From NCBI GenBank assembly GCA_027886175.1, contig JAJNNQ010000075.1:81013001-81077000 (forward strand): a DNA stretch of 64,000 nt, read 5' to 3'. This document shows, piece after piece, positions 36,276-47,580 of this stretch; within the stretch, counting starts at the first letter, position 1, and each line of letters opens with the position of its first letter. The translations under genes and the position numbers were made by a program. Source of the stretch: Phylloscopus collybita (lineage: Eukaryota > Chordata > Aves > Passeriformes > Phylloscopidae). A model generated the notes under the pieces. That model was not told the origin of the DNA and ran no database searches. It saw only the letters and a program-made list of their open reading frames with translations.

Positions 36276-39200
36276 AGAATAGGCATGTTAATTGGATAAA
36301 GTGACTGCAGCATGAGATAATAACAGGCTAAAGTGCAGTCTGGTGCCTTGTGTGAGGATTTCAAAGGTGCTGTCACTATCTAAAGTGAATACGGACTGTG
36401 GTGCAAAGGTATTGGAAGATAAAATGCTAATGCTGCAGTCTGCAATTCTACACTGTCAGCCTGATTTTTGGTGGTGTTGGATTCTCAGAAAGCATCACCA
36501 CTTCAACCACACCTAGCAGAAAAGCCGCATGACACAAAAGCATGCAATTTAAAAATGAGACAACAGAGATTCAAATTAAGGTGTTTACTTTGTCAGATCT
36601 GCCACAAACTCTATGAGTCAGGCAAGTTAACACAAATTCCCTGTTAAAAAAAAAATAATAATCAAAATCACACAAATACTTTCCCCTGCTGTTTCTCTTC
36701 CAATATATGTCCACATGAATGTGAGCTCTTCCAGTCCAAAACTATCTTATGTGGTCATCCAAGATGCTATAAATGAGATCTTTCAATTTTTTAAAAGCAC
36801 CTTTGCACATCAATCAAGAAAATCCACAACTCATTATTCACTTTACTAGCACTTATAACACAGCAGTGATGATAAGTGTGATATACTTTGTAATTCCAAG
36901 GGAAGTTGCACCAACTTCAAGAATTTACTGCAATTCAGACAAAGATATATATTTACCCAGAAACATGAGGTAAAAAAGACAGTAAAAGTTTGGTGAGAAG
37001 TGAAATTTCGCTTATACCCTATCCCTAAACTATCAGTGGACATAAGGATTTAGTCCTCTTTTGCTTTCGTGCTCAAATGTTACAGAAATGTTTTTACGTG
37101 CTCACTTAGGCCACTGGGCTAAAATAAAAATAATATAAAAATGGTATCTTGTGCCTGATACCAAACAACCAAGAATTTGTTTAATTGAATTTGTAGGTCA
37201 GACCCTTCTTCCGCTCAAGTCAATTCGCCATTGATCACCCTGAAGTGGGGAAAGGAGCGGTGGGAACTTTCACATTTAGAGTTATGTGGAGACGTTTTCA
37301 CTCAGATTAAACTGGGACTCAAAGTGGCTATTTATATGCATGAGACCAACACAAAGTGCATATTCTGCCTCAGGATTAAAGCATTTAGTTTTTCAAGTGG
37401 GAATAGTTCATTGATCAATGCTTTCTGCCCACATTTCTCATGTTGATAGAGCTTTGCCCATGAACTCTCATTAGATGTCCTGATTCCAACTTAAATTTGA
37501 TTTCAACACCAGCAGTAAGATGTCATGAAGGAAACAGATTGCTTCATATATTCATCTAAATACAGGTCAAAACTAGGTATATATCAAGAGCATTTCATCA
37601 TCAATAACATATGCCTCCAGGATAAATTGATGCTGAAGATTGCCATTTCTAATCACTAATATGTCTATATGCGATTAATTGTACGTACAGCTAAGTGTAT
37701 CTTAGAAAATTTGCTAAGGTGATTTTGCTAAACCGAGTAATTTTACAGCTAAATACGAACAGTGGAAAAGTTATGCCTGTTAACATGACTAGTTTCACTT
37801 GTCTAATACATGGCCTCACAGTTAACCAGTCTGATAATTTAATTTCATGCTACAACTGCTTCTCATTGAATATTTGATATAAAGCAGATTAAAAGTTTGA
37901 CATTAGAACATTTTCCCCAAATGTATTTCACTTTCCTGATCATCTTCTGCCATAGCAGTACAAACTGGCATTTTGCAGTAATTTTTTTCACCAAAAAAAT
38001 ACAAACAAGCAAAAAGAAACATGGAAGTCATTGGTTGCAGAGTTCCAAAACGGCTAAAAGGTTTTTTTATCTGACAACACTGAGTGACTTAATGGCAATT
38101 GTGTGGCTAAGTTCTTACATTGGTCTGAATTCACTCCTTTCATTATAGGCCGTTTTAACAAGTTCCTGCCAAATATGATGTGAATAAGTTGTAGAGCTAT
38201 GGTTCAGGAAATAATTCACACTTATTTTGATGAGGTACAGTTCATGCCATTTCACCCTTTCAGAAGATGTGCATTTCGGCTGGTTTCAGAGTACATTCTA
38301 GTCTAAATCCCAAATTTCTCACTAATAAACAACTAAAATATGCTTAAGGTACTCAATATGTATTTTTCTGCAGTAAGAGGCTCCCTGCCATATTCCAAAA
38401 GTATCGGACCTGATACCAGAGTAACACTTTCGATTCTGCTGAGAGTCACTACTGTGTGCTGAGCTGACCCATGAGCTGCTTCTGAGTTTTGTACCTGAGA
38501 GCCATGACATTTCACAGACACCAGCTCTGAAATCCCTCTGACTTAAGTTATTAATCTTGATTTGTTTTAATATAAAGCACAATGTTAGAAATAAGGTACC
38601 TTTGTACAATTTTGTGGAAGGTTAAATAGTGTAAATAGATCTGTATTTTTAGGACAGCAGCACTACATCATGAGAAACCATTCTGACAAATAAAAAGCTA
38701 TTAGTCTACCAAAACTGGAATGAGATCATGATTAATAAACACCTCTGAAAGGTCTGCATCAAAGTCAAAGCTTTTCTGTGATAAATGTAAACACGCAGAC
38801 CTTACTTTGCCAAAAGCTGTGTGTTCCAGTTATCCAGCTCTACTGATTGATTTGTTCATTAGACTAATAAATAATTTATCACCTTGAGGAGGACAATTCA
38901 TTATACAGATAGCATGAACAAGTAATTTTAAGCAGTCAAATCTTTAGAAGAATTAGCAGTGTTAACAGTGCCATGAAGTCTGATGCCATGAAGATGCAGA
39001 ATCTAGACCAGCATAAAAACAATGAAAATGTTATGAAAACAGGTAATTACAAAGAGCTTCTAAGCAATTGCCCATGGGAATTCACAGTGCAGCTCTATCA
39101 GAAATCTGATGTGCCATATTATCTTTAGGTCCTTTTAACCATCCTGCCCTAGAAATTATGGTAAACTATGAGCTCCCTTAACAATAGGCACAGAAATAAA

Positions 39201-40233
39201 TTGCAGTTTGTAACATACCCCACTTTCAAAATTAGGGAAAAGTCTGTAAGATCTACAGTGTTGATCAGTTTATTCTATGATTTTCTTTCCTAAGTGCCTT
39301 TAGGATTTTTCCTAGCAACAAGTGATAGAAAAAAATCATATACAAATCAGACAGAGTGGGCTTTTTCTCTAAGTGTAGGAGCTATCATTGAAAAACTAAA
39401 TTTTAACTCATTCTCTATATTCTCTTATTTCTTATACATTTAAAGTTAAAAACAAAAAAAAAAAAAAAGGTGGAGACAAGGACAGTTGTATCATAGCAAC
39501 ACTTTAGGGGATAAATTAGACACAATTACTCATCACACTTTCCCTTAATAGGGACACATGGATCATTATTTTTATTATTATTATATCAGTTTTATAGCTT
39601 CTTTTTTAAACCTTTAAATGGATGTAATAGTCTCTTTGTTGAAGATAGAAAAAAAGCCTACAAATAAGTGCCTTTGTAATTAAAGGTGTAATTTGTCTAA
39701 AAAAAAAGATTGTTCAACTTCATTCATAAAAGTGATAGTACCACAGCCTAAAGCCATTTAGTCAAGTTTTCTCCCCCAAACATGCACAAGAATAGAGACA
39801 TTTTATTTCCTTTTTTTTTTTTTTAACACTATTTTATTTTATTTCCCCCAGCAATAAAAATGCACTGAAGCTTGGGTACTCCACTGCAAGAGAGGAAACT
39901 GGGAGCATTTAGAGAATGACCTGCTGCACTTCAACCACAGTGAAAGTCCTTGTTTCCGTGGGAATTAGTACCTACAACAGCAAGCATATCACTAGTCTTG
40001 GAATACCATCCTGGTCCCAGAAGTCTAGTTCAAAATAACAAACCAGACACATTCTCTGTCATCACTTACACACTACTTTCCTGAGTCTAACAGATATTTC
40101 CTGGAAGCAATGTCTCTGGTCTCTGTACAGCATTATATTGCATTGCACATTGCAACACCTGTGACTGTAACACTGTTATGATCAAAGATTTTGTTCTTTG
40201 ATCTTGATTTTTTTTTTCTTCTTTCCACTTCTT
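36276..40233. other. AT-rich non-coding stretch with enhancer-like motifs
   Basis: No exon or transposon recognised over about 4 kb. The part from about 38620 to 39110 is free of repeats and holds TCF-like ATCAAAG (38758-38764), forkhead-like GTAAACA (38787-38793) and several TAAT-type homeodomain motifs. That is compatible with a conserved non-coding element but does not prove one. Confidence 0.4.
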
Positions 40234-40249
40234 CCCACCCCCCCGCCCC
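40234..40249 (-). other. Potential G-quadruplex on the minus strand
   Basis: CCC-A-CCC-C-CCC-G-CCCC on the plus strand gives four G-runs with single-base loops on the minus strand, the most stable quadruplex arrangement. It lies next to a T-rich and pyrimidine-rich run in otherwise AT-rich DNA. Confidence 0.75.
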
Positions 40250-41099
40250 GAATCATAGATCTGGCTTGGGGAAGCAAGGGGTGGGGAATACTGCTCTTTC
40301 TGCTTTTTCTGATATTATCCTAGAGTTTGATCTGCAGGTTCAAGTGCAGTGTATTCCTCTCCCTTGCTATAGTTGAAGCTGATGAGGTGGTTTTTGGTTT
40401 TTTGCATACTCAAAACAGCAGCGGGATGACTCAAAACTGGGATACTTCATACAGATACTTCATATTGCCATTTATATGACTTCTACCTTCATTCAGGGAG
40501 ACTCACAAAGTCAATGCCTCAAAGGAAGATGCTGTAGCAGTATGATTTGTACAGGATCCAGAAAAATAATGTCAGGAGAAAGCTAGAGAGGCCAGGTGGT
40601 AGAGCAGAAGCTGATAGTCTCCTTCAGATCCAATGGAAACTTCAGGGAACTAAATCACTGCCCTTTGGTTCAGGGTGAGGTAACCTGGATCTGGTGGAAT
40701 TATTCCAGAAACTTTAAAACACAAGGAACCATTGTTATCCAAAGCCAAAGCTAAGACACTTTCCCCTCTCATGTGTCCTTGTAAAAAATGTGGCCTCCTG
40801 GGATGATGAATCCTATTTGCTTCTATGAGCCTTCTTTGACTCTATGAGTGTCACTAGGCAGATACGGTACACTAGGGAGGATAAGAAAAAGGAAAACATA
40901 TTTCATATCAATAATGAAAAAATCCCTAAATATCTATTGCATGACAGTATGTTGAATTTCCTCTGGTGTGCTTTAATGAACTAAATATTAAAGTTAACAT
41001 TTTTTCCCATTATGAAAAAACATTTGATGAAACTGTGTTTGACAGGTGGATCTTGGTCTTCCATAATGTTTTATTCCTATATTACTACTCCTTAGTTAT

Positions 41100-41100
<1 letters not shown>
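40250..41100. other. Non-coding stretch
   Basis: Nothing recognised. Confidence 0.55.
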
Positions 41101-41137
<37 letters not shown>

Positions 41138-41143
41138 AAGAGA
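41101..41143. repeat. (AG)16 microsatellite with AAAG tail
   Basis: Sixteen AG units at 41101-41132 followed by AAAG-type units. Confidence 0.97.
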
Positions 41144-43521
41144 ACTTTATATCCAAGGGATGTGACCATGGAATGAAAAGAACAAATTAAACTCTGAACA
41201 AAGGCTTCCTCCAAATAAGCCACAGTAATAAGTGCAGTAACCAACAAGAAATGGGATACAAGCTGATAAGAAGAAAGCTTGCTTTATTGATTTTTTTTCC
41301 TTTGCCCCAATTAGGTTAGGTAGATTCTATTCATCTGCTGACTTGAATAGATATGAATGTGAACTCTCTAAGGTATTCCTACAAAGTTTTCAGTAAAAAT
41401 GTTTCCATATCACTGCACTAAGAGGGTTTGGAGGTAGCTGACAGCTGAGGGTATATAAATTAAATGGAATATTATTGATGTATTTGAAAAAATAAACCAA
41501 ACACTAAAAAAATCAAGCCAACACATTTTTTTCACCAAGCTTTAGCTTTCCGAAATAGTTCAGTGGTGTAAAAACAACATTGTTGCATATTTTGTAGCTC
41601 CAGATTTATGACAACATGACTCTTTGTTACTCTACAAAGTAAAGTTATTTGCCTTTAGAGTGACCCACACATTCTGTTCACAATATCTTATCTACACAAC
41701 AAGTGTCTCAAAACTTGTCTCTCCATTATTAGGGGACTTTTTATGAACTTGTGAACTCATCCCTGAATCCAAGTGGGCAGCTATTGACAGAATTATTATG
41801 GCCAACTCTGGAAACAGGAGAACCTGATAAATGATGTCCTGATCCTAAAGGGATGGTTGAGAAGCACTAAACATTTGTGCTTTTGGAAAGTTTCTACAGA
41901 ATGAGGTTTTAATTTTCTCCTGTGGTAAGGGAGCTCAATCAGAGCCAAGTTTCTTGGTGAAAATAGCAGAATTTGGTGCCTGGAGGAGTGCCCCAATATC
42001 AAATGGCTTTGCAGTGAGAAAGGATAAGTCACTGTTCCTGCATGCAAGACAATAGGGGCTTCAGATGCCTCTGAGCAGCAGAAAGAGGCAAAATGCTTCT
42101 CCCAGCCCTGCCAAATTGTGTGTGAAAGCAGCTTTGAGAGCTCTGGGCTGGCTTGGTTGTCACTGAGAGAAGATGGTGAGCTGGGGAAGGCAGCTCAGTG
42201 AAACACAGTCATGGTCTGGAAGATGGGGGTTTCATGGTCAGCTGTGATTGCTTTTTGCAATAAGGCAGACAGTGGAGGTGGGAGAGGTTTCTCCTGAGCC
42301 ACTCTGGTCATGATATTCAAATAACTAGATTAGGGAGGAAGAGAAAGGTCTGAACACTGTCCTTGCTTGGGACTGAAATGAAAATCGCACAGTGAAAAGC
42401 AGTATGAGCCCTTGAAAAATTAAAGGGCAACATTTCAAAAGTGTGGTCATGGGAACTTTGTCACCAGGGCTTAAGAGAAACTTCACTAAATTAAATTAAC
42501 CCCTTGCATTCCACATGGGAGAGGGCAGATTTGGTCAGAACTGCTCATTATCTGCTGAATTTCTCTGGAGAAAAAGGAGGATAAGAAGAATCTGTTTAGG
42601 GAGCACCAGCCCTCACCTCTTAATCTACCAGCTTCCTCTGTTTTATATAACTGCATTGCTTCCTCTGAGGGGTCCCTCATCTCTGCTGTGTTCAGGCTGT
42701 AGGGCTGGCTGAAATGCCATCTGTAACATGAAGGGTCACTTGCTTTTCTGTGTGATGAGTATTGAACCAAAAGAAGGCCTCTTCAGTTCTGCTCTGTAAT
42801 ATCTTTTAATAACCTGCTAATGACAACAGTGTGATAGCAATAGAAGTGGCATTTACTCTTTCACAGACAGAACAGTAACTGCAGCAACCTGATGAGCATT
42901 ACAAACCATTTCAGTTGGCAACAGACAGCTCACATGTTGTCATTTCAGTGACACTGGTTGTGTAACTAATGTAACTTAAAGTACTTGAATGCTTACTTCA
43001 CATCCACTTACACAGGCCAATGAGAGCTCTGTTTATTTGTTTTGCATGAATTTTTAGAATCAAGAATAAAGGGGATTTTTTCCCTTTGGTTTGGGTCAGG
43101 CTTTAAGTCTTGAAAAAGGCTGTGCATTAGTTCTACATGCTTGCTAAATTAATTTTGAAAGCAAGGATATAGTATTACAGCAAGTTTGCTGGTAGAATGA
43201 GATAAGGAGAATCCTGCTCTCCCAGCTATCTGCCAAGGACTCTGGACAGTAAGAACCTGCCCAATGTGCTGTTGCACAGGCTTATCAAAAAACAAATAAA
43301 AGTGGGGGGTTTTTTTAGAAATATTTGTTTTAACTCAGTGGTTTACACAGCTTGTGAGAATGAAAGCACAAAGGTTACATTGTTGGTATTCTTCCATCTC
43401 TCAAACACGCTCAAAGCTCCTTCCCCATTCTCTTTGAAGGCAGTAATAATAGACACCCAAAGAGTTTCTATCATAATGAGAAAACAATACTTTTCACTTA
43501 ACATATTTAGTTTTTTATGTG

Positions 43522-43522
<1 letters not shown>
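41144..43522. other. Non-coding stretch
   Basis: No exon or transposon recognised. The part from about 42050 to 42300 is richer in G and C than its flanks, without a recognisable identity. Confidence 0.55.

Positions 43523-43561
<39 letters not shown>
43523..43561. repeat. Poly(T) tract, T39
   Basis: Thirty-nine uninterrupted T residues. On the minus strand it would be a poly(A) tail following about 43562-43700 read in reverse, but that sequence is not recognisable as a retrocopy. Confidence 0.97.
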
Positions 43562-43563
<2 letters not shown>

Positions 43564-44834
43564 CATATTGCAAACATGCCTATTTGAAATGGATTGCACT
43601 GTAATTATGTTTAGATTTACCAACCAATTCCATTGAATAGGAGACCATTGAGGTCACTGCATTGCAACCTCTGGGTATTGCAGATATTTTAAACATCTGG
43701 AGCTGCATTATTAGAGCTGTCACATAGAACTAGAGATCTTTGAATACCTATTATCATTCATGCAGGTTACAACTGATGAGATGTGAGTGGGTTTAGAGTG
43801 ATGCTTCTCTTTTCTCTTTCCTTTTTTTTTTTTCCCTGAAAGAATACAGCACATAAACATTGTGTACTTTTCCCGTCAATAAAAATTTGAAATTAGACAG
43901 GCTTAGAACATAAGATGTTTAATCCCTCACTATAAATTGTACACCATGAGTTATTTGGTGGGATTTTCTAAGCTGATTCAATAAATACAAAAAATGCATA
44001 AAGCATTTGGATTAAAACCAGCTTTTCTTTCCTTTCTTGATTGCACAGATTTTCAAACCCCCAAAAGATTCCTTTCCTATAGGAAGTATAGAGGCTCTTA
44101 TATGTGTGTGTTTACATATTTTCTTCTTCTGTGTTTTCTTCTTCTTTTGATATATAGTTTCTTCTTTTTCTATTATATATGTTCTTTTTTTAAATAAACT
44201 TTCATGGACTCCGCAATGTTTAATTATTCTCGACTTAAAAACTGTTGTCAACTTCAGGATTTTTGTTCTCTCTTTTAGAGAAGTTCTTAAATATATGTTT
44301 AATTTTATAACAAATTGTAGATTCCAAGACTAATAACATAGCTCAGAGAACCTGCAAATAGTCCCTTAAGCTGAGACTTTTAAGAGCGGCTAGAGTGAAG
44401 AAAACCTTGAGAAAGTTTATGTTTATGGGAAATGTGAAGATCGCAGATCTCTGTTCCTAAGAGATCTAGGAATGGATGAAAATTGAATACTGAATACTAA
44501 CACAATTTAATTAACACAGTTTTCATTTAGCTTAGAAGTATTCAAGCCAATTGTAATTCTGAAATGAATTTTTACTTTCTTACTCTAGTTCTGGGAAAAA
44601 CTCATCTTTAGTCACAGGTTCCAGCCTTTATTTCAAGGTTCAGTTTTTCATGGAAGAATGTGTACAATTTTGGGGTAGTGGACATTTTATGACATTCTGC
44701 GTAGGACAGTTTACCTTAGAATTTGTGGGGGACAATTACCTCCCCACAAGTAAGGGGCAGTAATGTACACATGGAAGATCAACGAAAACAAAAGAAATGG
44801 AGAAGTAAGAGATAAAAATGATGGCAAAAATCAT
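43562..44834. other. AT-rich non-coding stretch
   Basis: Nothing recognised; a T-rich patch lies near 44120-44190. Confidence 0.55.
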
Positions 44835-44957
44835 ATCACAGAACCATTAAATGGTTTGGGTAGAAGTGGACTTTAAAGACCATTTAGTTCCCAATGCCAT
44901 GAACAGGGTCATCTTCTATTAGACAGGTCTCTCAGGGCCCCATCCAACCTGGCTTTG
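44835..44957 (-). mobile_element. CR1 LINE 3' tip, minus strand
   Basis: ATCACAGAACCATTAAATGG, TTTGGGTAGAAGTGGACTTT and AAAGACCATTTAGTTCC follow the reverse-complemented CR1 3' end. They are followed by a CCATGAACAGGGTCATCTTC segment and by CAGGGCCCCATCCAACCTGG, which is the conserved block about 90-110 bases in. Confidence 0.88.
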
Positions 44958-46384
44958 TGTATCTGTATTCAAAGAAAAGCATGTACATCAATTTCTCTGT
45001 GTTTTGAGTTTTATTTAATTTGTTTTCTTTTGTTTTAAAAACATGTTTGCTGACACTTCTGGTTAGTCTGAACTCTTACTGTGGGTCTAAATGGTTTCGA
45101 TACACACCCCTAAAAGAACCAACAGAGTTCAGTATAAAACACTGAATTTTTATGTTCTATCTTCACACCTTGAAACCTTTCTAAGTATTTATTTTAGTCA
45201 ACATGAGATATGTCATAAAATGTCTGTAAGGGTTTTTTTGAGGGTAAGGAGAAGTGAAAGAAAAGAAAGCAAACAAAACCCCTTGTCTAGCCCACGCCAT
45301 TTTCTTAGAGAACCCAACATAACAATGTCCAACCTTTTTTACAATGAAAAAAAAATCAACACAAAAACCAACCCAGGTTAGGCTATCTACAAGTTACAGA
45401 TATTACAGAGCTACCTACCAGACCATGGTGTGGCTTTATGGATGTTTTGTAAAGCTTGCACAGGCTTGTGACAGATAAAGGACCACAAGATCAAGACCAG
45501 CAATTTATTGCCAAATCCAGAAGAGAAAATCAGAGAACAGGATATTTGAAAAATAGTTCATTGTGTTATGTCTGTGACAAATTATCTGCTATTGGGTCTT
45601 ATTCACAGCTCAGTAAAATCACTGGCACGGGACTTGGAGTCAACATTGTTCTCTCCATGTAGTTTTCATATTATACTGTATCAAGGGATGGAAGACTGTT
45701 TACTGAATGCAGCACAGGATTACTAGGCCAGGCAAAGATCTTTTATTTCATTTATGTAAGACCTAAAAAGTGTATTTTCTGTTAAAATATTTCTGATGAG
45801 ATTTCAAAAGCCAGCACTCACAGGCTCACTTATTTCTTACAGACCAAATGGGACCATGAAAAGGATAAATGGTCAGAAATGAGCAGTCCATCCCCTGCAC
45901 AGATGTGCAAGGTGATCAGAGAGTGCAGGAGCAGACAGGGCAAGACAGATGGGTAAAGCATCCTGGTAAAGAAAAGAAACTCATCATTAGGCATAGGTCA
46001 TGCTGCAGAACCTCTTGATTCACAAAGCAGGGAGAAATTGTCAGACAGAATGTGCCTCTTGAGTGCTGTTAGCAAACAAAGTCTGTTATGTTGCAGTATT
46101 AAGCCCCTGTGAGGTGGTGTGTGGGTGCTCCTGGGGTTTTAAACTGTAAATTACAGGGGCATACTAAACTGGTGTGTGTCTACACAGGTAGTTTCACTTA
46201 ATTTAACTGTCAATCTAAATCATTTTAACATCATCCCTGAAGTTAAACCATTCATTCTTGGCAGCCTGCCTTTAAGACCTAGTTTTGCAATGAGTCCCTG
46301 ATGGATCCTGGTTGAAGCTAATGGGGCTGTATGTGGTTGTAGAATAGCAATTGCATAAAATTCATTAAAGGGCTGGGACTTATT
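44958..46384. other. Non-coding stretch
   Basis: No exon or transposon recognised. Confidence 0.55.
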
Positions 46385-46500
46385 TGGGTAAGCCCCACTC
46401 TGATACCTGTACTTATTGGGAGTTCTTTACACAATAATTGTTCCTCTTGACTTCAGTGGGACTATTTATGGGTTAAAAGTACAGCTCAGCAAGAATTTGG
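46385..46500 (+). repeat. Probable remnant of an ancient amniote interspersed repeat
   Basis: CTTGACTTCAGTGGGACTAT (46445-46464) followed by a GGGTTAAAAGTACAGCTCAG segment and AAGAATTTGG resembles the TTGACTTCAGTGGGACTA core, spacer and GCAGGATTTGG end of a widespread degenerate amniote repeat. Family name not assigned. Confidence 0.5.
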
Positions 46501-47489
46501 TTGCATGCAGGTGAAGACGCTTTTTACCTTGCTAATGTTTCTCATCCCATTGAAATCAAGGTGACAATTAATGACTTTGAGTTACTGTAATGATGAAGAG
46601 TTTGCAGGAAAGGGATATTCTTTTGCCATGGGAATATCAGACATTTGCTTTTCAAGTCTCAGAATGTCAACCATAGAAAAAAGAAAACTTAGAGAGAGAA
46701 TTTTTTTTTTTTTCATGCTCTATCACGTGCTTTGGAAATATTCCTAGAAAAACTGAGAATAATTCCTTATGATCTTCATTTCTGGGATAGAGAAAACAAT
46801 TAATGTCCTGCAGATGAAAAAGCCCCAAAAAAGCAGCTCCTCTTCCAGTCATCTACACTTGAATTTTGGAGAAGGTGCCACTGGTCAGAAATAAACGCAC
46901 TTTATGACATAAATTCCATACAAATTTCGTAAAATTTGGATCTGGGCACAAAGGTTTATGCTTTTCTGTCCAGGTGCAAAGCAATACAGCTGAGCTGATT
47001 ATTGCCAATACCCAATCTACTCATTTTAAGAGGCTAACAGATTACGCACAGCAGCACATTGAAATAAATGGAATTACTTATATAAATGCTCTCTCACATA
47101 AAAGCTGCAAAACTCAATCTTGCCATGATTTCTTCACTACCCCTGTTGTGCAGTGTAAACTGGTGAGTCAGGTCTGTCTCTAAAATGTACTAAAATATTC
47201 CAGTGTGGAAAAAGAGGACTATTGTCCATGGAGAAGAAGAGTGCTCTCTGCTTCAAATTATTTTGTTGCCACCCAGATTTCAGCTCAGCTGTTTGTTTGG
47301 TTAGTTAAATCATATGAATGATAGAAATTAAAAAAAAATATATATCAGATGAATACAAATAGCTATAAGAACAAGCACTCATAGCTCATTTCTATTATAG
47401 ACCATTAGACATGGATACATTAAGGCTCTCACCTTTAAATTCTGCATTTCAGCTCTTCTTAGAAGGCAAGGATAACAGAATTTACTTAA
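46501..47489. other. Non-coding stretch
   Basis: Nothing recognised. Confidence 0.55.
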
Positions 47490-47580
47490 CTGAGATATAT
47501 TCTGCTCTCATTCCTATTGGAAAGAAAAATCAGAGAAATCACATTGACTTCAGTGGAATTATTCTAGATTTGCCTTAAAT
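47490..47580 (+). repeat. Probable remnant of an ancient amniote interspersed repeat, second copy
   Basis: TTCTGCTCTCATTCC near 47499, then CATTGACTTCAGTGGAATTA (47542-47561) and TTCTAGATTTGCC, follow the order seen in a common amniote repeat (AATTCTGCTCTCAGT, then TTGACTTCAGTGGAGTTACT, then CCAGATTTAC). It shares the GACTTCAGTGG core with the copy about 1.1 kb upstream. Confidence 0.5.
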
